A program made the translations under genes and the position numbers. A DNA stretch of 64,000 bases from positions 868,001 to 932,000 of the forward strand of contig OZ244031.1 of assembly GCA_965215045.1 (NCBI GenBank). Direction: 5' to 3'. Positions 19,998 to 28,415 of the stretch are shown here, piece by piece. How positions within the stretch are numbered: the stretch's first letter is position 1; each line of letters starts with the position of its first letter. The notes under the pieces were generated by a model that saw nothing but the letters and a program-made list of their open reading frames with translations, searched no databases and was not told the DNA's origin. Source of the stretch: G965215045 sp965215045 (GTDB lineage Bacteria > Pseudomonadota > Gammaproteobacteria > JABABF01).

Positions 19998-21023
19998 ATG
20001 CACGAGCCGCTGCCCCGCCCGGGCTTTTACCTGGCCTGCTTCAGCCTGCTGCTGACGCTGGCAGTCGTGGGACTGGGTGCCTGGACCCGTCTTGCGGACG
20101 CGGGCCTGGGTTGTCCCGACTGGCCCGGTTGTTACGGCCACCTGCTCTGGCCCAATACCCCGGAAGAAATTGCAAGGGCCAACCGCGCCTGGCCCGAAAC
20201 GCCGGTGGACCTGGAGCGCACCGCTCCCGAGATGGTGCACCGCTATGCGGCCGGCATCCTGGGCCTGTCGGTCCTGCTGCTGGCCGGGATCGCCTGGCGC
20301 AACCGCCACCGCCCGGGGTACCCGCAGCGACTGGGATATTTCCTGCTCGCGCTCGTGACAATACAGGCGCTGTTCGGACTGCTGACGGTCAGCCTGAAGC
20401 TGCTGCCCCAGGTGGTGACGGCACACCTGCTGCTGGGTTTTGGCTTCAGTGCAGCACTGTGGCTGTACATACTGCGCCTGGGAGCATGCAGGTATCCCAT
20501 GCCCCTGGATGTTCGCCTGCGCCTGCCCCGGTACCGCCTGCTGATCATCCCGGGCCTGGTGCTGGTGGTACTGCAGATCGCCGCCGGCGGTTGGTTGACG
20601 GCAAATTACGCCGCCCTGGCCTGTCCGGACCTGCCCACCTGCCAGGGCGCCTGGTGGCCGTCCGCCGATTTTGCCGCGGGCTTCAACCTGTTGCAGGGTG
20701 CCGGGCCGAATTACCTGGGCGGAATCATGGATAATGAAGCCCGCATCGCCATTCACCTCGTCCACCGGATCGGCGCCGTGAGCTGTCTCGCCTATCTTCT
20801 GCCCCTGTTTGTCATCCTCTACCGCAGTGCAGCGGGACGATTGTTTCGCAAACCGGTGTTGCTGCTGACGCTGGTGCTGTTGGCCCAGTTCCTGCTGGGC
20901 ATCGCCAATATCCTGTTGGACTTCCCGCACTCCGTGGCGGTGATGCACAACCTGGGGGGCCTGTTCCTGCTGCTGGGACTGACCGGGCTCTTGTATCGTT
21001 GCCAACCCGTGGAACAGGAATGA
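19998..21023 (+). CDS. ctaA: Heme A synthase (COX15/CtaA)
   Basis: Oxidises the methyl group of heme O to make heme A for the oxidase. It is an eight-helix membrane protein of 341 residues with two related halves. Motifs are GAWTRLADAGLGCPDWPGCYG near the start, the heme-binding EMVHRYAAG, its second-half counterpart AIHLVHRIGA, and VMHNLGG. Its stop overlaps the ctaB start by ATGA. Confidence 0.96.
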   Translation: MHEPLPRPGFYLACFSLLLTLAVVGLGAWTRLADAGLGCPDWPGCYGHLLWPNTPEEIARANRAWPETPVDLERTAPEMVHRYAAGILGLSVLLLAGIAWRNRHRPGYPQRLGYFLLALVTIQALFGLLTVSLKLLPQVVTAHLLLGFGFSAALWLYILRLGACRYPMPLDVRLRLPRYRLLIIPGLVLVVLQIAAGGWLTANYAALACPDLPTCQGAWWPSADFAAGFNLLQGAGPNYLGGIMDNEARIAIHLVHRIGAVSCLAYLLPLFVILYRSAAGRLFRKPVLLLTLVLLAQFLLGIANILLDFPHSVAVMHNLGGLFLLLGLTGLLYRCQPVEQE

Positions 21024-21943
21024 GCACAGACAGTACGGCACATCGACCGGGACGCCGGGCAGTGGACATGCACTGGCGCGATTACCTGGACCTGTGCAAG
21101 CTGCGGGTGGTCGCCCTGATGCTGCTGACCTCGGTCATCGGCATGTGCATGGCACTCGCCCAGGGGTTCCCCTCCTTGCGGGTACTGCTGCTGGGCAACC
21201 TGGGAATCGGCCTGTGCGCCTGCTCTGCGGCGGCACTGAATCACCTGATCGACCGGCGCACCGATGCAAAAATGCAACGCACCAGGGGACGCCCCCTGCC
21301 GCAACAACGCATCGACCCCGCCAGCGTGCTGGTATTCGCGCTGGTGCTGGGCACACTGGGTGCCCTGCTGCTATTCTGGCAGATCAACACCCTGACCGCC
21401 TGGCTCACGCTCATCTCGCTGTTCGGTTACGCCCTGGTCTACACCGTGTGGCTGAAACCCTCCACGCCGCTCAACATCGTGATCGGCGGCCTGGCGGGTG
21501 CCACGCCGCCGCTGTTGGGCTGGACGGCGGTCACCGGCACGGTGCAACCCCAGGCCCTGCTCATGGTGCTGATTATTTTCACCTGGACGCCGGTGCATTT
21601 CTGGGCCCTGGCACTGCACAAGAAAGAGGAATACGCCGCAGCGGCCGTCCCGATGCTGCCGGTTACCCACGGCGAGCAGTACACGCGCGTGCAAATCCTG
21701 CTCTACACGCTGCTGCTGCTGGCCGTGAGCCTGCTGCCCTTCGTCGTCGGCATGAGCGGCTGGCCGTATCTCGCCGCGGCACTGATCCTGGGTGCCGGGT
21801 ACATCTACCGCGTACTGCAGCTGTTCTTCAGCAGCGCGCAAAACAGGGACCTGGCTGCGTTTAACTATTCCAATTGGTACCTGGGCCTGCTCTTCGGTGC
21901 CATGCTCTTAGACCATTACCTGCCCGGGCCGGGCATCACCTGA
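21020..21943 (+). CDS. ctaB: Protoheme IX farnesyltransferase (heme O synthase)
   Basis: A UbiA-superfamily prenyltransferase that adds a farnesyl chain to heme B, the step before CtaA. The 307-residue protein shows the two Asp-rich motifs (NHLIDRRTDAKMQRTRGRPLP and the YTVWLKPSTPLNIVIGGLAG region) and HFWALALHKKEEYA. The ATG at 21020 overlapping the ctaA stop is preferred to an in-frame start 21 bases upstream. The next gene begins in its stop codon (TGATG). Confidence 0.96.
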   Translation: MSTDSTAHRPGRRAVDMHWRDYLDLCKLRVVALMLLTSVIGMCMALAQGFPSLRVLLLGNLGIGLCACSAAALNHLIDRRTDAKMQRTRGRPLPQQRIDPASVLVFALVLGTLGALLLFWQINTLTAWLTLISLFGYALVYTVWLKPSTPLNIVIGGLAGATPPLLGWTAVTGTVQPQALLMVLIIFTWTPVHFWALALHKKEEYAAAAVPMLPVTHGEQYTRVQILLYTLLLLAVSLLPFVVGMSGWPYLAAALILGAGYIYRVLQLFFSSAQNRDLAAFNYSNWYLGLLFGAMLLDHYLPGPGIT

Positions 21944-22599
21944 TGGCCACCACCCGTCGTCACCTGCCGCTGGTACTGGGCCTCCTGGGCGTTATCGCCC
22001 TGTTCGTGTTGCTCGCCACCCTGCGTCTGGGCAGTGCCCCCGATGCCCGTTATATACAGAGCCTGGGGATCGTGGAACTGCCGCACCAGAAGTCCCTGGC
22101 CCTGCCGCCATTACAAGACCATCGCGGCGCAGCCTTTGATGCGGCCCGACTGCAGGACGGCTGGAGCCTGCTCTTCTTCGGCTTCAGCAACTGCCCCGAT
22201 GTATGCCCGACCACCATGAGCCTGCTGGGCCGCCTGGCCCACAACCTGGAAAATGACCGCTTGGGGCGGGACACCCGCTTCGTGATGATCAGTGTCGACC
22301 CGGAGCGCGATGATGCAGAGCAGCTCCGGCACTTCCTGGCACAATTTCACCCCGCACTGCTGGGCGTGCGCGGCGAACTCAAAGACATCCGCGCCCTGGC
22401 GGCGCTCTTTGGCGTCGCCTTCAACAAGAAACCACACCCGCAGCTGCTGTACGACATGGTGCACTCCGCCAACGTGTTCTTTGTCAGTCCCGATGGACAC
22501 TGGCTGGGCTTCGCCCGCCCACCGCACTCGCTGGAAAACCTGGAGAGAGGATACCGCGCATTGCGCAAACGCTACGAAGTCGCAACGAACACAGGCTGA
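21943..22599 (+). CDS. Copper chaperone Sco1/SenC
   Basis: Loads copper into the CuA site of subunit II. It has an N-terminal membrane anchor (residues 7-27) and a thioredoxin-like domain with the copper ligands Cys84 and Cys88 (CPDVC) and His174 (DMVHSAN). Length is 218 residues. It is the last gene of the oxidase cluster, and a G-rich repeat begins soon after its stop. Confidence 0.95.
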   Translation: MATTRRHLPLVLGLLGVIALFVLLATLRLGSAPDARYIQSLGIVELPHQKSLALPPLQDHRGAAFDAARLQDGWSLLFFGFSNCPDVCPTTMSLLGRLAHNLENDRLGRDTRFVMISVDPERDDAEQLRHFLAQFHPALLGVRGELKDIRALAALFGVAFNKKPHPQLLYDMVHSANVFFVSPDGHWLGFARPPHSLENLERGYRALRKRYEVATNTG

Positions 22600-22636
22600 G
22601 CCTTCGGGGCGGGGCGAGGTGGACGGGCGGGCGGGG

Positions 22637-22797
22637 TAGGTGGGGTGGGCGGAGTGGGCCGGGTAAATGGGCTGGGGGGAGCGGGCGAAATGGGCGGCGG
22701 GCCGGACGGAGCGGGCGAGGTAGGTGGGGTGGGCGGAGTGGGCCGGGTAAATGGGGTGGAGGGGGCGGGCGAAATGGGCGGCGGGCCGGACGAATAG
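22637..22797. repeat. 84-bp tandem repeat, two copies, downstream of sco
   Basis: A G-rich stretch right after sco. Two copies with an 84-base period (22637-22720 and 22721-22797, the second slightly shorter) differ at few places; both contain GTGGGCGGAGTGGGCCGGG. Within each unit there are shorter GGG-rich sub-repeats. It is not part of any convincing gene. The strand bias, with runs of G throughout, would allow G-quadruplexes. Confidence 0.9.
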
Positions 22798-22810
22798 CAC
22801 CGGAGAGCAT

Positions 22811-22844
22811 AAAAAAACCCGGCCTCACTGAAAGTGAGACCGGG
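22811..22844 (-). terminator. Intrinsic terminator, distal of two
   Basis: Read on the minus strand: a 12-bp stem (22833-22844 with 22818-22829), a 3-base loop and seven U. The one non-Watson-Crick position is G-U on the minus strand but C-A on the plus strand, which fixes the orientation. It terminates the small exported protein gene. Confidence 0.85.
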
Positions 22845-22857
22845 CGGGGGAAAAGGA

Positions 22858-22890
22858 TAAAAAGCCCGGCCCCATGAACATGGGACCGGG
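22858..22890 (-). terminator. Intrinsic terminator, proximal of two
   Basis: Read on the minus strand: a 12-bp stem (22879-22890 with 22865-22876), a 2-base loop, then C and five U. It lies 17 bases after the stop of the minus-strand gene. Outer stem bases match the distal terminator while inner pairs differ in a compensating way. Confidence 0.85.
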
Positions 22891-22906
22891 CCGGGGGAAA
22901 GCAGTC

Positions 22907-23245
22907 TCAGTAAGCACCTTTGATCGCTTCCATCAGCTGCTTGTCGATGTCGTGGCTGAGACGGTCGATGATCAACACCGTGTTGCCTTCCATCTTCCGC
23001 CGCAGCCGGGCTGCTTTCAGGACATCGAGCTTCGGGTTGGAAACAGCCTCCGGAGAGACATCAATTTTCTCTTTGCCCGACGCCGTCCAGACCAGGTGAG
23101 GCAGGGCATTGCGAGCGTTGTAGGCCTTGTAGGCCTCGTAGGCGTTGTAGGCATTGTCTTTTGCCTGCGCCGGCAAGACTGTCATGCCCAGGAACATGCC
23201 CAAAAGCAATCCGGTGATTGCGGGTGCCATGTTCAGATTTTTCAT
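22907..23245 (-). CDS. Small exported protein with AY(N/E/K) repeats, unknown family
   Basis: I do not recognise this 112-residue protein. It has a clear signal peptide (MKNLNMAPAITGLLLGMFLG, cleavage probably after AQA). The mature start has a three-residue repeat, NAYNAYEAYKAYNARNA, encoded by a 9-base DNA repeat. The rest is charged and helical with no cysteines (KLDVLKAARLRRKMEGN, LSHDIDKQLMEAIKG). The ribosome site is good (GGAG, 7 bases from ATG), the promoter is the best in the window and two terminators follow, so it is probably strongly expressed as a single-gene unit. Function cannot be assigned. Confidence 0.8.
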   Translation of the reverse strand: MKNLNMAPAITGLLLGMFLGMTVLPAQAKDNAYNAYEAYKAYNARNALPHLVWTASGKEKIDVSPEAVSNPKLDVLKAARLRRKMEGNTVLIIDRLSHDIDKQLMEAIKGAY

Positions 23246-23282
23246 TGTTCTTCTCCTTTTTTCAGGGAGCGGCTTTCCGGTT

Positions 23283-23298
23283 TGTTACCTTACGGAAC
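23283..23298. repeat. 16-bp imperfect dyad, copy 1 (at predicted start site of the small exported protein)
   Basis: TGTTACCTTACGGAAC. The arms GTTACC and GGAAC form an imperfect inverted repeat. It covers the predicted transcription start of the minus-strand gene. A second copy with one mismatch lies at 23467-23482. It could be an operator. Confidence 0.5.
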
Positions 23299-23300
23299 AA

Positions 23301-23328
23301 ATTATGGGGATATTTTTTACTTTGTCAA
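23301..23328 (-). promoter_or_regulatory. Near-consensus sigma-70 promoter for the small exported protein
   Basis: On the minus strand a perfect TTGACA (23328-23323), a 16-base A/T-rich spacer, and CATAAT (23306-23301). It is the only site in the window with a perfect -35. The start of transcription is expected near 23294, about 50 bases before the ATG. Confidence 0.8.
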
Positions 23329-23466
23329 GCCCCAATTTGAGAGTAATGTATACAAATTGTAATATTCACCCGGTTATTACATATTTTTTTATGTCAAATC
23401 AATACTTTGCTAAAATAAATGCAATTGGGAAGCCGATTGCCAAATTATGCCCCCGAAAAACAAAAA

Positions 23467-23482
23467 TGTTACCTTAGGGAAC
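23467..23482. repeat. 16-bp imperfect dyad, copy 2
   Basis: TGTTACCTTAGGGAAC, one base different from copy 1 at 23283-23298 and in the same orientation. The 168 bases between the copies are much more A/T-rich than the rest of the window. Confidence 0.5.
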
Positions 23483-23559
23483 TCCGGGGAACCAAGAGAC
23501 GGGCATCCTCACTCCGCCAGTGCTGTTCCGGCGCACCACCTGTGCTGATACCGCCGCCA

Positions 23560-23725
23560 CGCCTCCCGCTCCCCCGGCGCACCGGCAGTGCCAACTCCGC
23601 CGTATCGCTCCCTGCTCCCCTCGCTCCCCGCCCGCAGTGGCTCTCATCCTCGGCGCACCCCTCTCCCCCCACCCGCAGCAGCTCCCCTCGCCCCTCTCCC
23701 CTCTCCCCCCGCTCGCAGTGGCATC
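23560..23725. other. Pyrimidine-rich low-complexity spacer upstream of polA
   Basis: A C/T-rich strand with irregular repeats of CCC-CGCAGTGGC type at about 50-base intervals (near 23630, 23665 and 23710). No gene is seen. It separates the small exported protein's promoter from the polA promoter. Confidence 0.6.
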
Positions 23726-23731
23726 AGAATT

Positions 23732-23759
23732 TTGTATTTTTCCGGCGGGCGGCGATAAT
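23732..23759 (+). promoter_or_regulatory. Candidate polA promoter
   Basis: TTGTAT, 16 bases, GATAAT. The predicted start lies only about 5 bases before the polA ATG at 23771, and no ribosome site is visible, so the message may be nearly leaderless. Confidence 0.5.
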
Positions 23760-23770
23760 GGGCGGCAACC

Positions 23771-26608
23771 ATGAATGCCACCCCCGTGATCCTCATCGAT
23801 GGCACCGCCTGGCTGTACCGGGCCTTTTATGCCTTGCCGCCGCTGAGCACAAAAGATGGCCGGCCCACCGGGGCGGTGCGCGGGGTGGCCGCCATGTTGC
23901 GCCGCCTGCGCAAGGACTATCCCGACAGTGAAATCGTGATGATTATGGATGCGCCCGGCGGCACTTTTCGCGATGAAATTTACGCGGAATACAAGTCACA
24001 TCGCCCGCCGATGCCCCCGGAGATGCGCCAGCAGATCGAGCCCCTGCAGGAACTGACCCGCGCCATGGGTTTTCCCCTGATGATTATCGATAACGTGGAG
24101 GCGGATGATGTAATCGGCACCTTGTCCGTGCAGGCCGGAGCGGCACAACGGCAGGTGCTGATTTCCACCTCGGACAAGGACCTGGCGCAATTGGTCAATG
24201 AGCGGGTGCGTTTGTTCGACACCATGAAAAGCACGATGCTCGATGCGGAAGGCGTGGAGCAGAAATTTGGTGTGCCGCCGTCCCTGATGTTGGACTACCT
24301 GTCCCTGGTGGGCGACAGCAGCGACAATATTCCCGGCGTGGCGGGCATCGGGCCAAAGACGGCGCAGGCACTGATCAGTCACCTGGGTGGCCTGGATGCC
24401 ATTTATGCCGACACGGCAAAGGCGGCTGAAGTGCCGGTGCGGGGTGCTTCCGGGCTGCCCAAAAAACTTGAACAGGGGCGGGAGACCGCCTGGCTGTCCC
24501 GCCGCCTGGCGGAAATCCGCACCGACGTGGAGCTGGAATTTGATCTCCAGTCCCTGCCGCCTTTTAAACCCCGGCCGGAGGAAATGCTGGCACTTTTCGA
24601 GGAGCTGGAATTCCGGGGCTGGTTCAAAGAGCTGCAGGCGGAAATGCGAAACAGCAGTGGCACCGCTAAAAACGCAGCACCGCAAGACAGCGAGGCTCGT
24701 TCTGCGACGCCGCCGGACGCCGATGCGGACCCGGGAGGTGCCGGTGAAAAAACAGCGTCCGGGAGCATCTTGCCAGAACCGCCATTGCAGACACAAACAC
24801 GGTGGGAACTGGTGTTGGAACCACAGCAACTCCAGGCCTGGGTACAGCGGCTTGAACAGGCGGAAATTTTCTGTATCGATGTGGAGACCACCGACCTGGA
24901 TGTCATGCGCGCGCGGATTGTCGGCGTCTCGGTGGCCGTGACTCCCGGCGAGGCCGCCTACATACCTTTCGGACACGATTACGAGGGGGCTCCCGGGCAG
25001 CTCGATGAAAAGCAGGTGCTGGGTGCCCTGAAACCTCTGTTGGAAGATCCCGCGCGCGCCAAGCTGGGGCAAAATCTCAAGTACGACTGCAACGCACTCG
25101 CCAATCACGGCATCCATTTACGCGGCATCGCCCGTGACACCATGCTCGAGTCCTACGTGCTGGACTCCGCGGTGGGGCAGCATCATGCACTGGACCGCCT
25201 CGCCCGCCGCCACCTGGAACGCGAGACCATCCAGTTCACCGATGTGGCCGGCAAGGGTGCCAAGCAGTTGCGCTTCAACCAGGTCCACCTGGAACAGGCG
25301 GCACCCTACGCTGCCGAAGACGCGGACGTGGCCCTGCAGTTGGACGCCGTGTTCTATCCGCAACTGCAGAAGACGCCCCGGTTGCACCGCTTGTTCGAAG
25401 AGATGGAAATGCCCTTGCTGGGCGTACTGGCGCACATGGAACGCAATGGCACGCTGGTGGACCCGGAATTGTTGCACTCGCACAGCAAGGAACTGGAGCG
25501 AAAAATTGCAGGCCTGGAACAGCGGGCATGGAAGATCGCGGGCCGGGAATTTAACCTGAACTCCACCAAGCAGTTACAGGAAATTCTCTACGAAGAACAG
25601 GGGCTCAGCATCACGCATCGGACGCCCGGGGGAAAGGCTTCCACCAACGAGGCGGCACTCCAGGACCTGGTCCACCAGCACCCCCTTCCCGGGCTGCTGC
25701 TGGAATACCGGCAACTGGACAAGCTGAAGTCCACGTACACGGACCGCTTGCCGCAACAGCTCAATCCCGGGACCGGGCGCGTGCACACCTCCTGGCACCA
25801 GGCAGTGACCTCCACCGGACGCCTGTCCTCCTCCGACCCCAACCTGCAGAATATTCCGATTCGCAGCGAGGAGGGACGACGCATTCGCCGCGCTTTTATC
25901 GCACCGGAGGGATGGCGCATCCTGGCAGTGGATTATTCCCAGATCGAACTCCGCATCATGGCGCACCTGTCCGGCGACCAAAACCTGCTCGACGCTTTCC
26001 AGCGCGGCGAGGACATTCATCGCGCCACCGCCGCCGAAGTCTTCGGGGTCCCTTCCCTGGATGCGGTCAGCACCCAGCAGAGACAAAACGCCAAGGCGAT
26101 CAACTTCGGCCTGATCTACGGCATGTCCGCCTTTGGCCTGGCACGGAACCTGGACATCGACCACCGCGATGCACAGGATTACATCAAACGCTATTTCGCC
26201 CGCTACCCCGCCGTCCGGGAATACATGCAACGGGCACCGGCCGATGCGCGGCAACGGGGATACGTCAGCACCTTGTTCGGACGCCGCCTGCACCTGCCCG
26301 ACATCCGTTCATCCAACCAGGGACGGCGCCGGCTCGCAGAGCGCATCTCGATCAATGCGCCGATGCAAGGCACTGCGGCGGATATTATCAAGCGCGCGAT
26401 GATCACGCTGGACCAATGGTTGCGCACCGCCAATGCGCCGGCGCGCCTGATCATCCAGGTGCATGATGAACTGGTGCTGGAAGTCCGGGAAGACGCCCTG
26501 CAGGAGGTGCAAGGCGAAGTGGGGCGCATCATGAGTGCGGCAGCGGAGCTGACTGTGCCGCTGGTGGTCGACAGCGGCAGCGGCAATAACTGGGACGAGG
26601 CGCACTAG
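23771..26608 (+). CDS. polA: DNA polymerase I
   Basis: Repair and Okazaki-fragment polymerase, 945 residues. The N-terminal 5'-nuclease domain (about 1-300) has the aspartate clusters (IDGTAWLYRAFY, MDAPGGTFRDEIY, VEADDVIGT, TSDKDLAQL, GDSSDNIPGVAGIG). A 3'-5' exonuclease domain follows and looks active, with the Asp/Glu pair in CIDVETTDLD near residue 370. The polymerase domain carries motif A (VDYSQIELR, near 720), the O-helix region (RQNAKAINFGLIYGMSAFGL) and motif C (QVHDELVLE, near 897). A linker of about 50 Ala/Ser/Pro-rich residues joins the nuclease and exonuclease parts. engB lies convergently beyond a repeat array. Confidence 0.98.
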   Translation: MNATPVILIDGTAWLYRAFYALPPLSTKDGRPTGAVRGVAAMLRRLRKDYPDSEIVMIMDAPGGTFRDEIYAEYKSHRPPMPPEMRQQIEPLQELTRAMGFPLMIIDNVEADDVIGTLSVQAGAAQRQVLISTSDKDLAQLVNERVRLFDTMKSTMLDAEGVEQKFGVPPSLMLDYLSLVGDSSDNIPGVAGIGPKTAQALISHLGGLDAIYADTAKAAEVPVRGASGLPKKLEQGRETAWLSRRLAEIRTDVELEFDLQSLPPFKPRPEEMLALFEELEFRGWFKELQAEMRNSSGTAKNAAPQDSEARSATPPDADADPGGAGEKTASGSILPEPPLQTQTRWELVLEPQQLQAWVQRLEQAEIFCIDVETTDLDVMRARIVGVSVAVTPGEAAYIPFGHDYEGAPGQLDEKQVLGALKPLLEDPARAKLGQNLKYDCNALANHGIHLRGIARDTMLESYVLDSAVGQHHALDRLARRHLERETIQFTDVAGKGAKQLRFNQVHLEQAAPYAAEDADVALQLDAVFYPQLQKTPRLHRLFEEMEMPLLGVLAHMERNGTLVDPELLHSHSKELERKIAGLEQRAWKIAGREFNLNSTKQLQEILYEEQGLSITHRTPGGKASTNEAALQDLVHQHPLPGLLLEYRQLDKLKSTYTDRLPQQLNPGTGRVHTSWHQAVTSTGRLSSSDPNLQNIPIRSEEGRRIRRAFIAPEGWRILAVDYSQIELRIMAHLSGDQNLLDAFQRGEDIHRATAAEVFGVPSLDAVSTQQRQNAKAINFGLIYGMSAFGLARNLDIDHRDAQDYIKRYFARYPAVREYMQRAPADARQRGYVSTLFGRRLHLPDIRSSNQGRRRLAERISINAPMQGTAADIIKRAMITLDQWLRTANAPARLIIQVHDELVLEVREDALQEVQGEVGRIMSAAAELTVPLVVDSGSGNNWDEAH

Positions 26609-26726
26609 ACCCCGCACCGCACTGCCCCGCCCCAATCCCGCACCGCACCCCGCCCCAATCCCGCACCGCACACCGCCCCAACCCCGCACCGCACGCCGCC
26701 CCAACCCCGCACCGCACGCCACCCCA
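26609..26726. repeat. 23-bp minisatellite, about five copies, directly after polA
   Basis: Starts at the base after the polA stop. Unit ends fall at 26634 (a 26-base first unit), 26657, 26680, 26703 and 26726. Units share CCCGCACCGCAC followed by a variable short part and CCCCA. It fills the gap between convergent polA and engB; no terminator hairpin with a T run is seen. Confidence 0.9.
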
Positions 26727-26758
26727 TCCGGCGACAGGTCCCTAAACCGCGCCGCCGT

Positions 26759-27400
26759 TCAGTGCTCCCCCGGTTCCGCAGGCCTGTTCGATGCCGGGGC
26801 TGTCGCGGTTTGCACCGGATGCAACCACTGCCGCAGGCGCATTGCCGCGGCCTCCACACCGGTTTTCTTGCGCGCTGAAAACAGCTGCACCGAGCACATC
26901 TCCCCCTCCAACTCCCGGCGCACGGTGCGCTCCGTGTGCCGCAATTCATTGCCGCCCGGTTTATCCGCCTTGTTCAACAGGACGTGCAGCGGCAGGCGCA
27001 GGCGTTCGACCGTGTGCAGGAACTCGCGGTCCCCGGGCTTCAGCGGATGCCGGACGTCCATCACCAGCACCAGGCCGCGCAAAGAGCGGCGCTGTGCCAG
27101 GAAATTCTCCACCAGCCGCGTCCATTGTTCCCGCTCGCGGTGCGCGGCCCGGGCATAACCGTAGCCGGGCAGGTCGACCAGGCGTGCGGCTTCCTCTTCT
27201 TCGAAGACGAAAAAATTCAACAGCCGGGTGCGCCCCGGCGTGCGGCTTGCGCGCGCCAGCCCGGCGACGCCGGTGAGCGCATTGATCACGCTGGATTTGC
27301 CGGCGTTGGAACGCCCCGCAAAAGCGATCTCGGCACCGGTATCCGGGGGACACTGTTCCAGTCGGGCGGCACTGCATAGGAAATGGGCGCGCAGGTGCAT
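26759..27400 (-). CDS. engB: Ribosome biogenesis GTPase EngB/YsxC
   Basis: A TRAFAC-class GTPase needed for assembly of the large ribosomal subunit. The G motifs are G1 GRSNAGKSS (near residue 29), G2 region TPGRT, G3 DLPGYGYA, G4 NKADK and a final SARKKTG. Length is 213 residues with a Pro/Ala-rich tail. Its position next to polA is conserved in gammaproteobacteria. A TACAAT box on the minus strand at 27470-27465 is a possible -10. Confidence 0.96.
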   Translation of the reverse strand: MHLRAHFLCSAARLEQCPPDTGAEIAFAGRSNAGKSSVINALTGVAGLARASRTPGRTRLLNFFVFEEEEAARLVDLPGYGYARAAHREREQWTRLVENFLAQRRSLRGLVLVMDVRHPLKPGDREFLHTVERLRLPLHVLLNKADKPGGNELRHTERTVRRELEGEMCSVQLFSARKKTGVEAAAMRLRQWLHPVQTATAPASNRPAEPGEH

Positions 27401-27560
27401 GGGAGAGACTTCAAGAAAACAAGGGCCAAGAACAATGAAACCCGGCGGGTCGCATCATTTTTTCATTGTACCCCCGGGGCCTGCGAACACGGCTGCGGGC
27501 GGCCTGTGAATTTTAGGCTACAATGAGATATGACGCCGCAGTAAAGGCGTAATGTTCGGG

Positions 27561-27642
<82 letters not shown>

Positions 27643-27689
27643 CTCCCTGGAATGCGGGCATTGCAGCGCACCTATGCCCGCGCCGGCTC

Positions 27690-28166
27690 TTATTCCGGTG
27701 CCGCTTTCAGCCACTGCACCAGTGCCTTGTCAGGGTCGACAATCTCGGCGACCGATTCGTACCAATATGCCTCCCAGCCCTTCTCCGGAAGGCCGCTGAA
27801 GATCATCAGGTTCAGCGGGTACATGTCGGTATCGGCACAACGGCGAAAGTCATCCCGAAACAGGAACATGGGCATCTCCCAGGCGATCGCAATCCCCAGT
27901 TCCACCATCACGCCCTCATCCGGGGGACAGCCGTTGAGCACCGCGAAGATCGCATCGCTCTGCCGCAGGCCCTGGATATCGAATTGGCCGATCTGGTACG
28001 CCTGCCCGGACTGCACCTGGCCGATCTGCTGGTTGCGGCTGAAAGGCTCCCACACTTCGGCGCCCACTGCTTCCAGGGCGGCCACCAACGCCGGCAGCGG
28101 GCCGTCGCGTTGTTGTGCGGAAAAACCGTAGGGATTTGCCAGGTACAGGCTCTTTTTCTTGTCCAT
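27690..28166 (-). CDS. Nucleoside 2-deoxyribosyltransferase family protein
   Basis: A 158-residue protein of the NDT-like fold, with LYLANPYGFS at the N-terminus, the Asp-containing SDAIFAVLNG strand and the catalytic-type Glu in PPDEGVMVELGIA. Family members exchange bases between deoxynucleosides or hydrolyse modified nucleotides, and several act in nucleotide clean-up. The ATG at 28166 is preferred to 28172 because the ribosome site GGAGG (28179-28175 on the minus strand) is 7 bases from it, against 1 base from the other. Substrate unknown. Confidence 0.85.
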   Translation of the reverse strand: MDKKKSLYLANPYGFSAQQRDGPLPALVAALEAVGAEVWEPFSRNQQIGQVQSGQAYQIGQFDIQGLRQSDAIFAVLNGCPPDEGVMVELGIAIAWEMPMFLFRDDFRRCADTDMYPLNLMIFSGLPEKGWEAYWYESVAEIVDPDKALVQWLKAAPE

Positions 28167-28228
28167 GTTCATGCCTCCACTCACCCCCTGTGCGCTCTTC
28201 CGGCCCCAGCCGGAACACCGGGGCCTTG

Positions 28229-28234
28229 ATTATA
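28229..28234 (-). promoter_or_regulatory. Candidate -10 box for the NDT-family gene
   Basis: A perfect TATAAT on the minus strand, about 62 bases before the ATG at 28166. No clear -35. Confidence 0.4.
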
Positions 28235-28380
28235 TATTTGCCCGGACGCACAGGGCCGCCCGGCAAGATACTTGCGAACGCTGTAGCGGCACCGGGCGTC
28301 GGGACACCGGGGCGGCCCGGGCCTTGCCGTCCCGGTGCCGGGTGCAACTTCAACACACCCGGCCGGCCGCGTATCTCCCC

Positions 28381-28386
28381 TATAAT
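28381..28386 (+). promoter_or_regulatory. Candidate -10 box for the cytochrome c5-c4-dsbA genes
   Basis: A perfect TATAAT, 29 bases before the GTG start of the cytochrome gene. No clear -35 at the usual distance. Confidence 0.45.
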
Positions 28387-28415
28387 GTGCGACTTTTTAA
28401 TTGCCGGTTTCGTGC

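Noticed and set aside
22111..22800. A minus-strand protein with His/Pro/Tyr repeats across sco and the 84-bp repeat
   Set aside because: It is antisense to sco, and its repeats just reflect the G-rich DNA repeat; no start with a ribosome site.
23283..23482. Small mobile element between the two 16-bp repeats
   Set aside because: The segment has no terminal inverted repeats and no gene, and one repeat is part of a promoter. Left as an operator or duplication question.
26609..26726. CRISPR array at the polA 3' end (and the other short arrays)
   Set aside because: Units are directly adjacent without unique spacers, units vary, and no cas genes are present.
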